Source: Comamonadaceae bacterium (lineage in GTDB: Bacteria > Pseudomonadota > Gammaproteobacteria > Burkholderiales > Burkholderiaceae_C). Taken from it: DNA of 64,000 bases. Both the position numbers and the translations under genes were made by a program. The notes below the pieces were generated by a model. It saw only the letters and a list, made by a program, of their open reading frames with translations. It was not told the origin of the DNA and did no database searches. The DNA is taken from positions 1 to 64,000 of the forward strand of contig JAIXXF010000034.1 in assembly GCA_027490925.1 (NCBI GenBank), given 5' to 3'. This document shows positions 28,401 through 38,334 of this stretch, in pieces. The stretch's first letter is position 1. Each line of letters begins with the position of its first letter.

Positions 28401-29159
28401 ATGACCACGGCCCCACTGCGCGTGCTGCTGGTGGACGACGAGCCGCTGGCCCGTGCCCGCCTGCGCGCGCTGCTGGGCGACTGCTCTGAGCCCGCAACGC
28501 AGGTGGTGGGCGAGTTGGCCAGCGCGGACCAGGCCTTGGCCTGGCTGGATCGCCACCCGGTGGACTTGGTGCTGCTGGACATCCACATGCCGGGCATGGA
28601 CGGCATGGCGCTGGCCCGTGCCCTGCGCACCACCGACCCTGCTGCGGCCGTGGTGTTTGTAACCGCCCACGCAGAGCATGCGCTCACCGCTTTCGAGGTC
28701 GAGGCGCTGGACTATTTGACCAAGCCGGTCCGGCTTGAACGTTTGCAACAATCGCTACAAAAAACAGAGCGATACCGTAAGGAAATCAGGGGTCCAGAAT
28801 CGGATTTCACCCAAATTTCTTTGTTTATACAAGACCGCGGCCGCACCGAGCGGATTCCGCTCGCCGAGGTGCTGTTTTTCAAAGCCGAGTTGAAGTACGT
28901 CACGGTGCAAACCGCCCAGCGCAGCCACATCCTGGACGGGTCTTTGAACGAACTGGAGGCCCGTTACGGTGCTTTGTTTCTGCGGGTGCACCGAAACGCC
29001 TTGGTGGCGCGCCGCGCACTGCGGGCGCTGGAAAAGCACCACGATCCGGAAGAGGGCGATGGGTGGGCATTGCGCCTGCATGGCACCGACGCGCTGCTCG
29101 CGGTCTCGCGCCGCCAGCTGGCCACCGTGCGTGAGGCGCTGCTGCGGTTTCCGACCTGA
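28401..29159 (+). CDS. algR: AlgR-type LytTR response regulator
   Basis: A 252-residue regulator. The receiver domain has VDDEPLARARL, phospho-acceptor Asp in LLDIHMPGMDG and K in YLTKPVRL. The C-terminal LytTR DNA-binding domain (about 150-250) has FFKAELKYVTVQT and FLRVHRNALVARRAL. The linker (about 112-140) is encoded by a patch much richer in A/T than its surroundings and includes a copy of the 17-nt repeat. In Pseudomonas, AlgR controls alginate and twitching motility; here the regulon is unknown. Confidence 0.88.
   Translation: MTTAPLRVLLVDDEPLARARLRALLGDCSEPATQVVGELASADQALAWLDRHPVDLVLLDIHMPGMDGMALARALRTTDPAAAVVFVTAHAEHALTAFEVEALDYLTKPVRLERLQQSLQKTERYRKEIRGPESDFTQISLFIQDRGRTERIPLAEVLFFKAELKYVTVQTAQRSHILDGSLNELEARYGALFLRVHRNALVARRALRALEKHHDPEEGDGWALRLHGTDALLAVSRRQLATVREALLRFPT
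28754..28770 (+). repeat. 17-nt repeat, copy 5, in the algR linker
   Basis: gctacaaaaaacagagc lies inside the algR coding sequence at the receiver/LytTR linker. It matches the minus-strand copy at 9077 at 14 of 17 positions. Confidence 0.5.
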
Positions 29160-29352
29160 CCCAAGCGCCCCACCCGCTCAAACTTGACAGCTTGGTGCCG
29201 CCAGAAATGACACCGCTGTGCCGCTGCTGTTTGTCCATGCTTTGGCGTTGGCCAGTGAGCGGTGATGGGCCATTCACAGCGGACAGACGACTCGCCTACA
29301 GGGCGATGACAGGACCCTGTGGCTACAAGATCCACCAGCGGACGCCCCGTGT

Positions 29353-29946
29353 TCATTGGCGCCACATCTGTCCGCGCTCAACCTTCACCCTGTCACCCAC
29401 CCGCAGCTCGCCTGCGCTGGTTGTGTCGCAGGTCCACCAGTCGCCGCTGTCCAGCCAGACCCTGACCCGCACCGACGCACGCAGCTGACCATGTTCCCCA
29501 CCGGCTACGCCGTGCTCTGCCGCATGCCGAGATTCGTGCGTAGAGCCATTGGGCGATTCGTTTTTCTCAGCCCCCGACGCGTCCGCGTGGTGTGCCGGTG
29601 CGGTGTGGCCAGTGGCGTTGCCCATGGCCGAACGCGCGTCGGTTGCCCGATCCGTTCCCGTCGGACGAGCCATGTCAACCGTGTGCCAAGGGGCTTGTGC
29701 CTGGAACACCTCGATGTGGGTGATGCGCCCGAACACCGCCGGTGCTTCGGACGCATTTTTAACGGCCATGGGAGGGTGGTCCATCGCGCCCGACATCGCC
29801 CCGGACATTCCCATGTGCGGCATGCCGCAGGCCGCGAGTGTGCCCAGCAGCGCTGCTGCCAACGCGCGCCGCAGCAGCGTTGACGCCGAGGCCTTGGCGT
29901 TGGCACGAACGGCAGTGGCGGGGGTCTGGGCTTGGGGTGTGCGCAT
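29353..29946 (-). CDS. Met/His-rich lipoprotein, function unknown
   Basis: A 197-residue protein. ATG at 29944-29946 (complement) opens a basic and hydrophobic lead ending in the lipobox LAAC (about 42-45), followed by a Met/His-rich tract ([16 protein letters not shown]) that could bind copper or another soft metal. The middle is His/Ser/Thr-rich and unstructured. The C-terminal 45 residues ([13 protein letters not shown] to [16 protein letters not shown]) resemble a small beta-sheet domain as found in SlyB-like lipoproteins. It is divergent from hemC. No family is firmly recognised. Confidence 0.65.
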   Translation of the reverse strand: MRTPQAQTPATAVRANAKASASTLLRRALAAALLGTLAACGMPHMGMSGAMSGAMDHPPMAVKNASEAPAVFGRITHIEVFQAQAPWHTVDMARPTGTDRATDARSAMGNATGHTAPAHHADASGAEKNESPNGSTHESRHAAEHGVAGGEHGQLRASVRVRVWLDSGDWWTCDTTSAGELRVGDRVKVERGQMWRQ

Positions 29947-30135
29947 GCTGCCTCCAGTGAAAGTCGCCGCGCCGAATGGGGGGTGGGCTGGGATAGATTT
30001 CACCGCCCTTGGCCGCCATCGGCGGTGCGGCCTTGCCCCGTGCGCGGGCGGGTCCACACCGACATCGGGCGTAGGCGATGTCCGACACAGCGCGTGCTAG
30101 CATCTTTGCTGACTTGCTGCTCAACCCACCACGCC

Positions 30136-31047
30136 ATGACGACACCGCTCAACCTTGTGATTGCCACCCGCGAAAGCCGGTTGGCGCTGTGGCAGGCAGG
30201 CCACGTGCGCGACCTGCTGCAAGCCCAGGGCCACCGGGTCGAGCTGCTCGGCATGACCACCCAGGGCGACCAGATCCTGGACCGCTCGCTCAGCAAGGTC
30301 GGCGGCAAGGGGCTGTTCGTCAAAGAGCTGGAAACCGCGCTCGACGAAGGCCGGGCCGACCTCGCGGTTCATTCCCTCAAGGACGTGCCGATGGAGCTGC
30401 CAGACGGCTTCCGTCTGGCGTGTGTGCTGCAACGCGAAGACCCGCGCGACGCGCTGGTGTCGGTGCGCCACGACAGCCTGGCCACCTTGCCTCACGGGGC
30501 AGTGGTGGGCACCTCCAGCCTGCGCCGGGTGGTGTTGTTGCGCGCGTTACGGCCCGACCTGAAGATCGAACCACTGCGCGGCAACCTCGACACCCGTTTG
30601 CGCAAGTTGGATGAGGGCCAGTACGACGCCATCGTGCTGGCAGCGGCGGGCCTCAAGCGCCTGGGCCTGGTCCACCGCATCCGCCAGCTGTTTGACGTGG
30701 CTGAGATGCTGCCTGCCGCCGGTCAAGGCGCCTTGGGCATCGAGATCCGAAGCCACCACACCGCCGTGGCCGACGCCCTGGCACCGCTGGTCAACCAGGC
30801 CACCTGGCTCGCGGTCAGCGCCGAACGCGCCGTCAGCCGCGCCATGGGCGGCAGTTGCTCCATGCCCTTGGCCGCCCATGCGGTGTGGCAAGGCGACCGC
30901 TTGCGCATCGACGCCGCCTGGGGCGACCCCGATGGCCCTGCCGAATTGGTGAAGGCCCACGCAGAACAAAGGCTCAGCAGCCACGCCGATGCTGAGGCGC
31001 TCGGCACCGCCGTGGCCGCGGAACTGCGGGCCGGTGGTGCCCGTTGA
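30136..31047 (+). CDS. hemC: Hydroxymethylbilane synthase (porphobilinogen deaminase)
   Basis: A 303-residue enzyme that polymerises four porphobilinogens on a dipyrromethane cofactor. Signatures are [11 protein letters not shown] near the N-terminus, GTSSLRR, and [15 protein letters not shown] where the Cys holds the cofactor. The ATG at 30136 starts [14 protein letters not shown]. It is the first of the heme genes hemC-hemD-hemX-hemY; in Pseudomonas it also follows algR. Confidence 0.97.
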   Translation: MTTPLNLVIATRESRLALWQAGHVRDLLQAQGHRVELLGMTTQGDQILDRSLSKVGGKGLFVKELETALDEGRADLAVHSLKDVPMELPDGFRLACVLQREDPRDALVSVRHDSLATLPHGAVVGTSSLRRVVLLRALRPDLKIEPLRGNLDTRLRKLDEGQYDAIVLAAAGLKRLGLVHRIRQLFDVAEMLPAAGQGALGIEIRSHHTAVADALAPLVNQATWLAVSAERAVSRAMGGSCSMPLAAHAVWQGDRLRIDAAWGDPDGPAELVKAHAEQRLSSHADAEALGTAVAAELRAGGAR

Positions 31048-31087
31048 GCCCGGCCCATCGCGGGGCGCACAAGCGCAGCGCCGCCAT

Positions 31088-31942
31088 GTGACTCCCCGGG
31101 TGATCGTCACCCGGCCTGAACGCGAGGCCCAGCGCTGGGCAAATGAGCTGCGCCGCCTCGGTTTGGACGCTCAGCCTCTGCCTTTGATGGCCATCGGCCC
31201 GGTGTCGTCCCCTGACGCCTTGTCGGCTTTGGGTACCGCCTGGCAAGCCTTGCCAGATTGTTCAGCCGTGATGTTCGTCAGCGCCAACGCGGTGCAGCAT
31301 TTCATGGCGGCCCGGCCCGTCGAGTCGCTTTGGCCCCTGCCCGCGGGGTCATCACCGCGCGCGTGGGCGCCCGGCCCAGGCACCGTCGAGGCGCTGTTGG
31401 CCAGCGGCTGGCCCGCGTTGTCCGTCGACCAGCCGGCGCCTGACGCCCCACAGTTTGACTCCGAAGCCCTGTGGGCAGCGGTGCGGGCCCAGGTGCGCGC
31501 CGAAGACCTTGTATTGGTGGTGCGCGGTGCCGACGCCCACGGCCGCAGCGCAGGACGCGACTGGCTGACCCAGCAGCTCACGGCCAAGGGCGCCCGCGTG
31601 CACACGGTGGCGGCTTACCAACGCGCCGCGCCGGTCTTGGGGCCTGAGCAAATGGCTGCTTTTGCGACGGCCAGCGGCGATGGTTCGGTCTGGCTGTTCA
31701 GCAGTTCGGAAGCGGTGGGTCACTGGCGCGCCCTGGCCGACGCCTCCAGTGCGCTTGCACTGCCCGGCGGGTGTGCACCCGTGGCACTGCCCGCCGTACC
31801 CCATGACGCCCGGGTGCCGCGCCGTGCAGTGGCCACCCACCCGCGCATCGCCGATGCGGCACGCGCCGCCGGGTTCGAGGTGGTGCAGGTGTCGCGCCCC
31901 GACCTGGCCTCGGTGGTGGCGTCTATAAAATCCATCGCATGA
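31088..31942 (+). CDS. hemD: Uroporphyrinogen-III synthase
   Basis: A 284-residue protein, matching the two-lobed HemD fold in length. It begins with the typical RVIVTRPEREAQRW. Sequence conservation in HemD is low, so position after hemC is important evidence. GTG at 31088 is chosen as start because the family begins there; upstream frame (to 30989) overlaps hemC. The stop overlaps the ATG of the next gene (ATGA), so hemD and hemX are translationally coupled. Confidence 0.9.
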   Translation: MTPRVIVTRPEREAQRWANELRRLGLDAQPLPLMAIGPVSSPDALSALGTAWQALPDCSAVMFVSANAVQHFMAARPVESLWPLPAGSSPRAWAPGPGTVEALLASGWPALSVDQPAPDAPQFDSEALWAAVRAQVRAEDLVLVVRGADAHGRSAGRDWLTQQLTAKGARVHTVAAYQRAAPVLGPEQMAAFATASGDGSVWLFSSSEAVGHWRALADASSALALPGGCAPVALPAVPHDARVPRRAVATHPRIADAARAAGFEVVQVSRPDLASVVASIKSIA

Positions 31943-33045
31943 CGCTGCCACCCCAAGACACCGCCGCCCCGAACGAGGCTGTTCCTGCGGGCGAACCTGC
32001 GCAGCAGGCGCGCGATGGGGCTGCCGCGACCGCACCTGGGTCGCCGCCACCTTTTCCGCCCCTGCCGCCCGCCGTGCGCCGCTGGGCCATTGGCGCTTTG
32101 GTGGCCCTTGTGGTCGGCACCAGCGTCGCCTGTGGTCTGTTGTGGCAAAAGCTGGGGCGTGTGCAGCAAGAGCTGGCCCGCCGCAGTGCCGACAGTGGCA
32201 ACCAGGCCGCCGAGGCGCGGGCCGTGGCCAAGGCCGCGCAGGAACTGGCACAAGAGACCGCGGCCCGCCAGGCCCTGTCGGACGCCAAACTCAGCGAGGT
32301 GGCGCTGCAGCGCAGCCAGCTGGAGGATCTGATCCAAAGCCTGTCGCGGTCTCGCGATGAGAACCTCGTGGTGGACATCGAATCCGCGTTGCGCCTGGCC
32401 CAGCAACAGGCTCAGCTCACAGGCAGCGTCGACCCGTTGCTGGCCGCGCTCAAAGCCGCAGAACTGCGCGTGACCCGTGCGGCGCAGCCCCGCCTTGCAC
32501 CGCTGCAACGCGCCATCACGCGGGACATCGAACGCGTGCGCGGCGCCACCGTGGCCGATCTGCCCACCATGCTGTCGCGGCTGGACGAACTCACCCGGGT
32601 GGTCGATGAGTTGCCACTGATGAACCAGGTCGCCAGCGCTCCCGACGATCGACCCACCACCCACCTTAACGAGCCGCCACTGCCTTGGTGGGAGCGCAGC
32701 CTGCACCGGGTGCTCAGCGAGGTGCGGGCGCTGGTGCGTGTCAGCAGCGTTGCCCAACCCGAGGCGGTGTTGCTCGCACCAGAGCAGGGGTTTTTCCTGC
32801 GTGAAAACCTCAAACTCAAGCTGCTCAATGCGCGCCTGGGCTTGTTGGCACGTCAGGTCGAGGCCAGTCGCCTGGACCTGGTCGCTTCTGAGGCCAGCCT
32901 GCGCAAGTACTTCGACCCAGCGTCACGCAAAACCCAACTCGCGCTCAGCACCTTGACCCAAGTGCAGGCGCAAACCAAATCCGCCGCGTTGCCGCGGCCC
33001 GATGACACCTTCGCCGCGCTCACCACGGCCGCGGCTGGGCGCTGA
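31939..33045 (+). CDS. hemX: HemX-like protein (uroporphyrinogen-III C-methyltransferase family name)
   Basis: A 368-residue protein with a Pro/Ala-rich cytoplasmic lead, one membrane helix (about 48-68, WAIGALVALVVGTSVACGLLW) and a long periplasmic alpha-helical part starting with a coiled coil (LGRVQQELARRSADSG). The HemX family is named for its linkage with hemD; despite the database name, methyltransferase motifs are absent and its role in heme formation is unproven. It overlaps hemD by 4 nt and is 9 nt from hemY. Confidence 0.88.
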   Translation: MTLPPQDTAAPNEAVPAGEPAQQARDGAAATAPGSPPPFPPLPPAVRRWAIGALVALVVGTSVACGLLWQKLGRVQQELARRSADSGNQAAEARAVAKAAQELAQETAARQALSDAKLSEVALQRSQLEDLIQSLSRSRDENLVVDIESALRLAQQQAQLTGSVDPLLAALKAAELRVTRAAQPRLAPLQRAITRDIERVRGATVADLPTMLSRLDELTRVVDELPLMNQVASAPDDRPTTHLNEPPLPWWERSLHRVLSEVRALVRVSSVAQPEAVLLAPEQGFFLRENLKLKLLNARLGLLARQVEASRLDLVASEASLRKYFDPASRKTQLALSTLTQVQAQTKSAALPRPDDTFAALTTAAAGR

Positions 33046-33054
33046 GGAGGCACG

Positions 33055-34332
33055 ATGCGCGCCGCCCTCTGGCTTTTGGCCCTGTTCGGCTTTGCCGCCG
33101 CATTGGCGCTGTTCGCTGGCAACAACCAAAGCACGGTCACCTTGTTTTGGCCGCCGTGGCGTGTGGACCTGTCCCTCAACTTGGTGTTGATCGCGCTGCT
33201 CGCGGCGTTCGTGTTGGTGCACACCGCGTTGCGCGGCCTGTCGGCCTTGTTCGATCTGCCCAAGCAAGCCCAGCGTTGGCGCGCCCAGCAAAAAGAGCGC
33301 GCGATGCACAACGCGCTGCTCGACGCGCTGTCGCACCTGCTGTCGGGCCGTTTCATCCGCGCCCGCAAGTTGGCTCAGGGCACGTTGTCGCAGGCGCAGG
33401 CGCTGATCGATTCCGACCAGGGCCCGGCCAATGTGCAACGCTTGCAGGCGCTGGCACATCTGGTGGCGGCCGAAAGTGCACAGTCGCTGCAAGACCCGGT
33501 CGCGCGCGACGCGCACTTAGAGCAATCCCTGTTGTTTGCCATTGGTCGCGACGAACAAGAGACCCGCGAAGCCATTGTCTTGTCGGCTGCGCGCTGGGCC
33601 TTGGTGAGCCGCGACGCCGAACTGGCCCTCGATTGGGTGGATAAGCTGCCACTCGGTGCCAGTCGCCGCACGCTGGCCTTGCGCATCAAGCTCAAGGCCG
33701 CGCGATTGGCCCGCCGAACGCCCCAGGCCCTGGACACGGCACGCCTGCTGGCCAAACACGGCGCTTTTTCTGCCAGCGCGACGCAAAGCATTGTGAGGGG
33801 GCTGACCCTGGACCTGTTGTCTGCCGCGTTCGACCCCAATCAGCTGCTCGCCGCTTGGGGTCGGCTGGATTCCGCCGAGCGGCAAATGCCGGATGTCGCC
33901 ATGCACGCTGCCCAGCGGCTGTTGTCGCTGCAAGGCGATGCGTCTCTGGCGCAGCAATGGTTGCTTCCGGTCTGGGAACGCATGGTGTCTCAGCCCGACG
34001 CCCTCACCGAACCGCAGCAACTCAAGCTGGTGCGCACGCTGGAGGCGGCCTTCGGCGCCGCCGCCACCCCCTTGGACGGGTTGTGGCTCGCGCGCATCGA
34101 GACGGCGTTACAGAACAACCCGCGCGATGCCAAGCTGCAGTATTTGGCTGGATTCGCGTGTTTGCAGCAGCAGCTGTGGGGCAAGGCCCAACAACTGCTC
34201 AGCCAAGCGGCAAGCCAACTGACCGACACTGCGCTTCAGCGCAGCGCTTGGCAGGCGCTGGCAAGGTTGGCCGAACAGCGAGAAGATGCCATCGCGGCGC
34301 ACCACGCGTGGCGGCAAGCGGGCAGCGTCTGA
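33055..34332 (+). CDS. hemY: HemY-type TPR membrane protein
   Basis: A 425-residue protein with two N-terminal membrane helices (about 1-20 and 38-58, the HemY_N pattern with FAGNNQSTVTLFWPPW between) and a TPR-like alpha-helical rest. It is unrelated to the protoporphyrinogen oxidase also called HemY. It is the last gene of the hemCDXY unit, and a strong gaggagg Shine-Dalgarno precedes it. The function of the proteobacterial HemY family is unresolved. Confidence 0.9.
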   Translation: MRAALWLLALFGFAAALALFAGNNQSTVTLFWPPWRVDLSLNLVLIALLAAFVLVHTALRGLSALFDLPKQAQRWRAQQKERAMHNALLDALSHLLSGRFIRARKLAQGTLSQAQALIDSDQGPANVQRLQALAHLVAAESAQSLQDPVARDAHLEQSLLFAIGRDEQETREAIVLSAARWALVSRDAELALDWVDKLPLGASRRTLALRIKLKAARLARRTPQALDTARLLAKHGAFSASATQSIVRGLTLDLLSAAFDPNQLLAAWGRLDSAERQMPDVAMHAAQRLLSLQGDASLAQQWLLPVWERMVSQPDALTEPQQLKLVRTLEAAFGAAATPLDGLWLARIETALQNNPRDAKLQYLAGFACLQQQLWGKAQQLLSQAASQLTDTALQRSAWQALARLAEQREDAIAAHHAWRQAGSV

Positions 34333-34744
34333 CGATGGCACGAATGTGCGGTCTGGTTTGGGTGGCCGCTCCTGCAGAGGTCGCGTCGCCCGCACCACGG
34401 TCTACGGCCATCGAACGGCCTGACGGATTGCTTGTCCGACCGACCCTCTCCGCACCCGGACCGCTTTCGATGTAGTCGCGTCTTGTGAAGTGAACAGCCG
34501 CTTGCATCACTTCACGCGCCGGTGGCTGGGACGAACATCGCCTCACCAAGGCGACGGCGGCTAAAACACCGCCCTGCTCAGCGGGGTTAGACGCCCAGCC
34601 GTTGACGGCTTGTTGCAGGACCTTGACAGGCCCGCCCGCGCATGCCGGTACCGGTGGTCAAGGTTGTGGTGGATCCCCGGTGTTCACACCCAACCCGGTG
34701 CGCGACAGGGCGTGCGCCGGGTGGGTTGGGCTGGCCGGGTGGAC
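34333..34744. other. 412-bp convergent gap between hemY and rne
   Basis: No convincing gene. It contains an inverted repeat (34485-34515, 9-bp arms gtgaagtga/tcacttcac, no T-run) and a short hairpin (34597-34610, agccgttgacggct). A minus-strand frame over 34199-34549 is open but overlaps the hemY end and has no recognisable features. I see no clear terminator for either neighbour. Confidence 0.6.
34485..34515. repeat. Perfect 9-bp inverted repeat (gtgaagtga / tcacttcac)
   Basis: The arms at 34485-34493 and 34507-34515 are separated by 13 nt. There is no poly-T tail, so it is not a standard terminator; it could be an insertion remnant or a protein-binding site. Confidence 0.5.
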
Positions 34745-37700
34745 TCAGGTGTTGGCGCCGCCCTGGTCAAAGGGCAAGGTCACTTGACGCAGGTCGCGCT
34801 TGGTTTCCACCAAGACCAACGGACCGTCGTCCACCACGACTGCGGGAGGCCGTTCGCGGGGTACCCGAACCGGGGCGGGCTGGGATGCGATGCTGGCTTG
34901 CGCCTGTGCCACTTTATCCGCGTCTGAGTTGACCCATTCCAGACCAGAGGCGCGGGCGATTTGTGCCAAGTCACTCACCGGCAATTGGTAAGGCTGGGCG
35001 CGGGGCGGCTCGGTCGGCGCTGCGGCGACTGGCACAGGGGTGACCGCAGGGGCTGGAGCCGCTGCAGGGGTGGCCAGTCCGGTCACGTCGGCGTCGCGTC
35101 GCGGTGCGGGCTCGACGCTGGCATTTCCGGCCGAGGCACTGCCCCCGCCCAGGACGGCCTCGGCACCCAAAATCACTGCGGCCAGGTTGGCGGGCTCGGT
35201 GCTGACCCATTCCGCAGCGGGCTCGCCCGCTTGGGCCGGCGACTGGGCGGGTGCGCCAGGCAGAACGGCTGTACGGTCGTCTGTGCGGCCATCTCGGCGT
35301 TCGCGGCCATACCGGTCACGGCTGCGACGTTCCCGTGGTGCGGGTGCGCCGTCTGCGGCCTGCGGCATCGCTGTGGTGTCGGGTTCGGCCGCGTCGGTGG
35401 TGGTCTGCGTGGCGGGGCTCCCGTGGTCGCTCAGTACCGCGTCTTGGGCAGAGCGGTCGGGCCGTTCGCCCCGTTCGCGCCGCTCGCCGCGGCCACGGCG
35501 GCCGCGCTCGCTCACTGGGCGATCGGTACGGCTTTCGCTTTCGGGGTTGTTCGCACCGGCTTGCTGGTCATCGTTCAGGCCAACATCGGGGACCGGTATC
35601 GCCACATCGGGCGAGACAGCAGACGCGTTCGTGCGGCTGTCGCTGTCGCTCGACTGGCGGCCACGGCGCCCGTCGCCGCGCTCCCCCGACCGTTCTCCAC
35701 CACGGCCACCACGGCGGCCTTCGCCCCGTTCACTGCCTTCGGACCGAAGCGTGCGTTCGGCTTCAGAGCGAGAAGGGCGCTCGGCGCCTTCAGCGCTTCG
35801 GGGCGCGCGTTCTGCGGTGTCGGTGCGGGGTGGGCGGTCGCCGCCTCTCTCGCCGTCACGGCCGCGGCCACGGCCACCGCGCCGGTTGCCTTCGCCACGA
35901 TCGCTGCGCTCGCCACGGCCCTCTGTGGCCCGTTCACCTCGGTCGCTGCGGCCTTCGGTGCGCTCGGCCCGCCCGTCGCGACGGCCGTCTTTTTTCACTG
36001 GCGTTGCGGGGACGGATGTGGGTGCGGGGGCAGGCGTCAGGCCCAGCAAGCCTTTGATCCAGCCGAAAAAGCCAGTTTCCGCCGCCGGGGTGGGGGTGGG
36101 CGGTGGTGCCACCGGCTTTGGTGCCGGTGCAGGAGCGCGTGGCGCAGCGGCTTCGGCGCGCGGTGCCGCCTGCGGCGCAGGCGCATCGGGCAACACGCCT
36201 TTGATGACCGGCTCCTGCTTGTTGCTGCGCTCCTGGCTGCGGCGGGTGACGGTGGTCGGGTCTTCGATTTCTTCTGCCAGCTTATAGCTGGCATCGATGT
36301 TGTCGAGGCGCGGGTCGTCGTGCTTGAGCCGCTCCAACCGGTAGTTGGGGGTCTCCAAGGTTTTGTTGGGCACCATCAACACGTTGATGCGTTGCTTGAG
36401 CTCGATCTTGGCGATTTCGGAGCGCTTTTCGTTCAGCAGGAACGATGCGACCTCGACAGGCACTTGGCACAGCACCGAGGCGGTGCTGTCTTTCATGGAC
36501 TCTTCCTGGATGATGCGCAAGATTTGCAGCGCCGAGCTCTCGGTGTCGCGGATGTGGCCCGATCCGCCGCAGCGCGGGCAGGGGATGGACGCGCCTTCGC
36601 TCAGGGCGGGTTTCAGCCGCTGACGGCTCATTTCCATCAGGCCAAATTTGGAGATGGTGCCGAACTGCACGCGGGCCCGGTCCTGGCGCAGCGCGTCGCG
36701 CAGGCGGTTCTCCACCTCGCGGCGGTTTTTCGACTCCTCCATGTCAATGAAGTCGATGACGATCAGGCCACCGAGGTCGCGCAAGCGCATCTGGCGCGCG
36801 ACCTCGTCGGCCGCCTCCAGGTTGGTGCGTGTCGCGGTCTCTTCGATGTCACCGCCCTTGATAGCGCGGGCCGAGTTGACGTCCACGGAGACCAACGCTT
36901 CTGTGTGGTCGATCACGATGGCACCACCCGACGGCAGGTTGACCGTGCGGGCATAGGCCGATTCGATCTGGTGCTCGATCTGGAAGCGGCTGAACAGCGG
37001 CGCGTCGTCCCGATAGCGCTTGACCCGCGCGGCGTGTTCTGGCATCACATGGGCCATGAACTGCTGGGCTTGGTCGTAGATGTCGTCCGTGTCGATCAGG
37101 ATGTCGCCAATGTCGTGGTTGAAATAGTCACGTATCGCGCGGATCACCAGGCTGGATTCCTGATAAATCAAAAAGGCACCCTTGCCCGCTTTGGCAGCGC
37201 CGTCGATGGCGGACCACAGCTTGAGCAGGTAGTTCAAGTCCCACTGCAACTCGGGCGCTGTGCGGCCAATGCCGGCCGTGCGCGCGATGATGGACATGCC
37301 GTTGGGGTATTCCAACTGGTCCATCGCTTCTTTGAGTTCTGCCCGATCATCGCCTTCGATCCGGCGGCTCACCCCGCCGCCACGCGGGTTGTTCGGCATC
37401 AGCACGACGTAACGACCGGCCAAGCTGATGAAGGTGGTGAGCGCCGCCCCTTTGTTGCCGCGCTCCTCTTTTTCCACCTGCACCATCAGTTCCTGACCCT
37501 CGCGGATCACGTCGTTGATGCGCGCTTGGTTGACTGGAACGCCTTGCGCAAAGTACTGGCGGGAGATTTCCTTGAACGGCAGGAAGCCGTGACGGTCTTC
37601 GCCGTAGTCGACGAAACAGGCCTCAAGCGACGGCTCCACTCGGGTCACGACCGCTTTGTAGATGTTGCCTTTGCGCTGCTCGCGCCCTTCGATTTCAATT

Positions 37701-37783
37701 TCGTAGTCAAGGAGTTTTTGTCCATCGACGATGGCCAAGCGGCGTTCTTCCGCCTGGGTGGCGTTGATCAGCATCCGTTTCAT
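34745..37783 (-). CDS. rne: Ribonuclease E
   Basis: A 1012-residue endoribonuclease and degradosome scaffold. The N-terminal half (about 1-520) has the S1 domain, RNase H-like and 5'-sensor regions, the catalytic DNase I-like part with [20 protein letters not shown] and VIDFIDME, and the zinc-link CPRCGGSG. The C-terminal half is disordered, with long Arg/Gly/Glu/Asp-rich blocks (RGG-like) that bind RNA, and Pro/Ala-rich segments. It ends in a short conserved helix region ([12 protein letters not shown]). It is divergent from rluC, as in E. coli and many proteobacteria. Confidence 0.97.
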   Translation of the reverse strand: MKRMLINATQAEERRLAIVDGQKLLDYEIEIEGREQRKGNIYKAVVTRVEPSLEACFVDYGEDRHGFLPFKEISRQYFAQGVPVNQARINDVIREGQELMVQVEKEERGNKGAALTTFISLAGRYVVLMPNNPRGGGVSRRIEGDDRAELKEAMDQLEYPNGMSIIARTAGIGRTAPELQWDLNYLLKLWSAIDGAAKAGKGAFLIYQESSLVIRAIRDYFNHDIGDILIDTDDIYDQAQQFMAHVMPEHAARVKRYRDDAPLFSRFQIEHQIESAYARTVNLPSGGAIVIDHTEALVSVDVNSARAIKGGDIEETATRTNLEAADEVARQMRLRDLGGLIVIDFIDMEESKNRREVENRLRDALRQDRARVQFGTISKFGLMEMSRQRLKPALSEGASIPCPRCGGSGHIRDTESSALQILRIIQEESMKDSTASVLCQVPVEVASFLLNEKRSEIAKIELKQRINVLMVPNKTLETPNYRLERLKHDDPRLDNIDASYKLAEEIEDPTTVTRRSQERSNKQEPVIKGVLPDAPAPQAAPRAEAAAPRAPAPAPKPVAPPPTPTPAAETGFFGWIKGLLGLTPAPAPTSVPATPVKKDGRRDGRAERTEGRSDRGERATEGRGERSDRGEGNRRGGRGRGRDGERGGDRPPRTDTAERAPRSAEGAERPSRSEAERTLRSEGSERGEGRRGGRGGERSGERGDGRRGRQSSDSDSRTNASAVSPDVAIPVPDVGLNDDQQAGANNPESESRTDRPVSERGRRGRGERRERGERPDRSAQDAVLSDHGSPATQTTTDAAEPDTTAMPQAADGAPAPRERRSRDRYGRERRDGRTDDRTAVLPGAPAQSPAQAGEPAAEWVSTEPANLAAVILGAEAVLGGGSASAGNASVEPAPRRDADVTGLATPAAAPAPAVTPVPVAAAPTEPPRAQPYQLPVSDLAQIARASGLEWVNSDADKVAQAQASIASQPAPVRVPRERPPAVVVDDGPLVLVETKRDLRQVTLPFDQGGANT

Positions 37784-38334
37784 GATGCGCTTCCTTCTTC
37801 AAGAGTGCGGCACCTGCAAGCCAAAAGGGGCCTGCCTGTACCGCGAAGCCTCGTGGCTTCACATGCCCTGAATGGGCCAACGATGCCGGAGCGAACGCCG
37901 TGAAACGAAGGGAATTGCCAAGGTGGCCGGCAGCGGGTTGGGCATCAGCTCAACCGCCAAGGCGAGGGCACGTGGATGGGAGCGAGGGCGCATGTCGGCC
38001 CGGTGGCTGTTTGACCTGTGCAGGCCAGAGGCGTCTTTGCCAGGGGCACCCGCCAAGATGCTGCGGGCTGTGGGGCAAAGAGCCAACACAGTCCCAAGAA
38101 GAGCAATCCTGTCAGGACAAACATTTCGCTTTGATCCGTTTGCCAGCCGTGGGCTGACAAAACTGGGGTATTCCGTCTCGGTGTTTCATGGTGTCGGCTG
38201 AACCAACGGACTTTTCCACCAACACAATGCGATGGCATTGTGATTTGTGGGCAGAGCCATCGGCGGCATCGACCTTGCAGCGGCGGGGGTGGTGTCTAGA
38301 CTAAACTTGATCCGACATATCGGTCAGCCATCCA
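37784..38334. other. 551-bp divergent region between rne and rluC
   Basis: No gene is supported. In E. coli the rne 5' UTR is about 360 nt and mediates autoregulation through a stem-loop; a long leader here would fit a similar role. I did not recognise the specific hairpin. A plausible promoter for rluC lies at 38275-38302. Confidence 0.5.
38275..38302 (+). promoter_or_regulatory. Candidate sigma-70 promoter for rluC
   Basis: TTGCAG (38275-38280), 16-bp spacer, TAGACT (38297-38302), 32 nt upstream of the GTG start. The hexamers agree only partly with the consensus. Confidence 0.35.

Noticed and set aside
36274-36290. gccagcttatagctggc inside rne as another 17-nt repeat copy
   Set aside because: Palindromic and 17 nt, but the ends are GCC/GGC and the sequence encodes an apparently normal RNase E stretch; not grouped with the family.
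34961-37903. 980-codon open frame opposite rne
   Set aside because: Antisense of RNase E; its composition is a mirror of the GC-rich coding strand and shows no domain.
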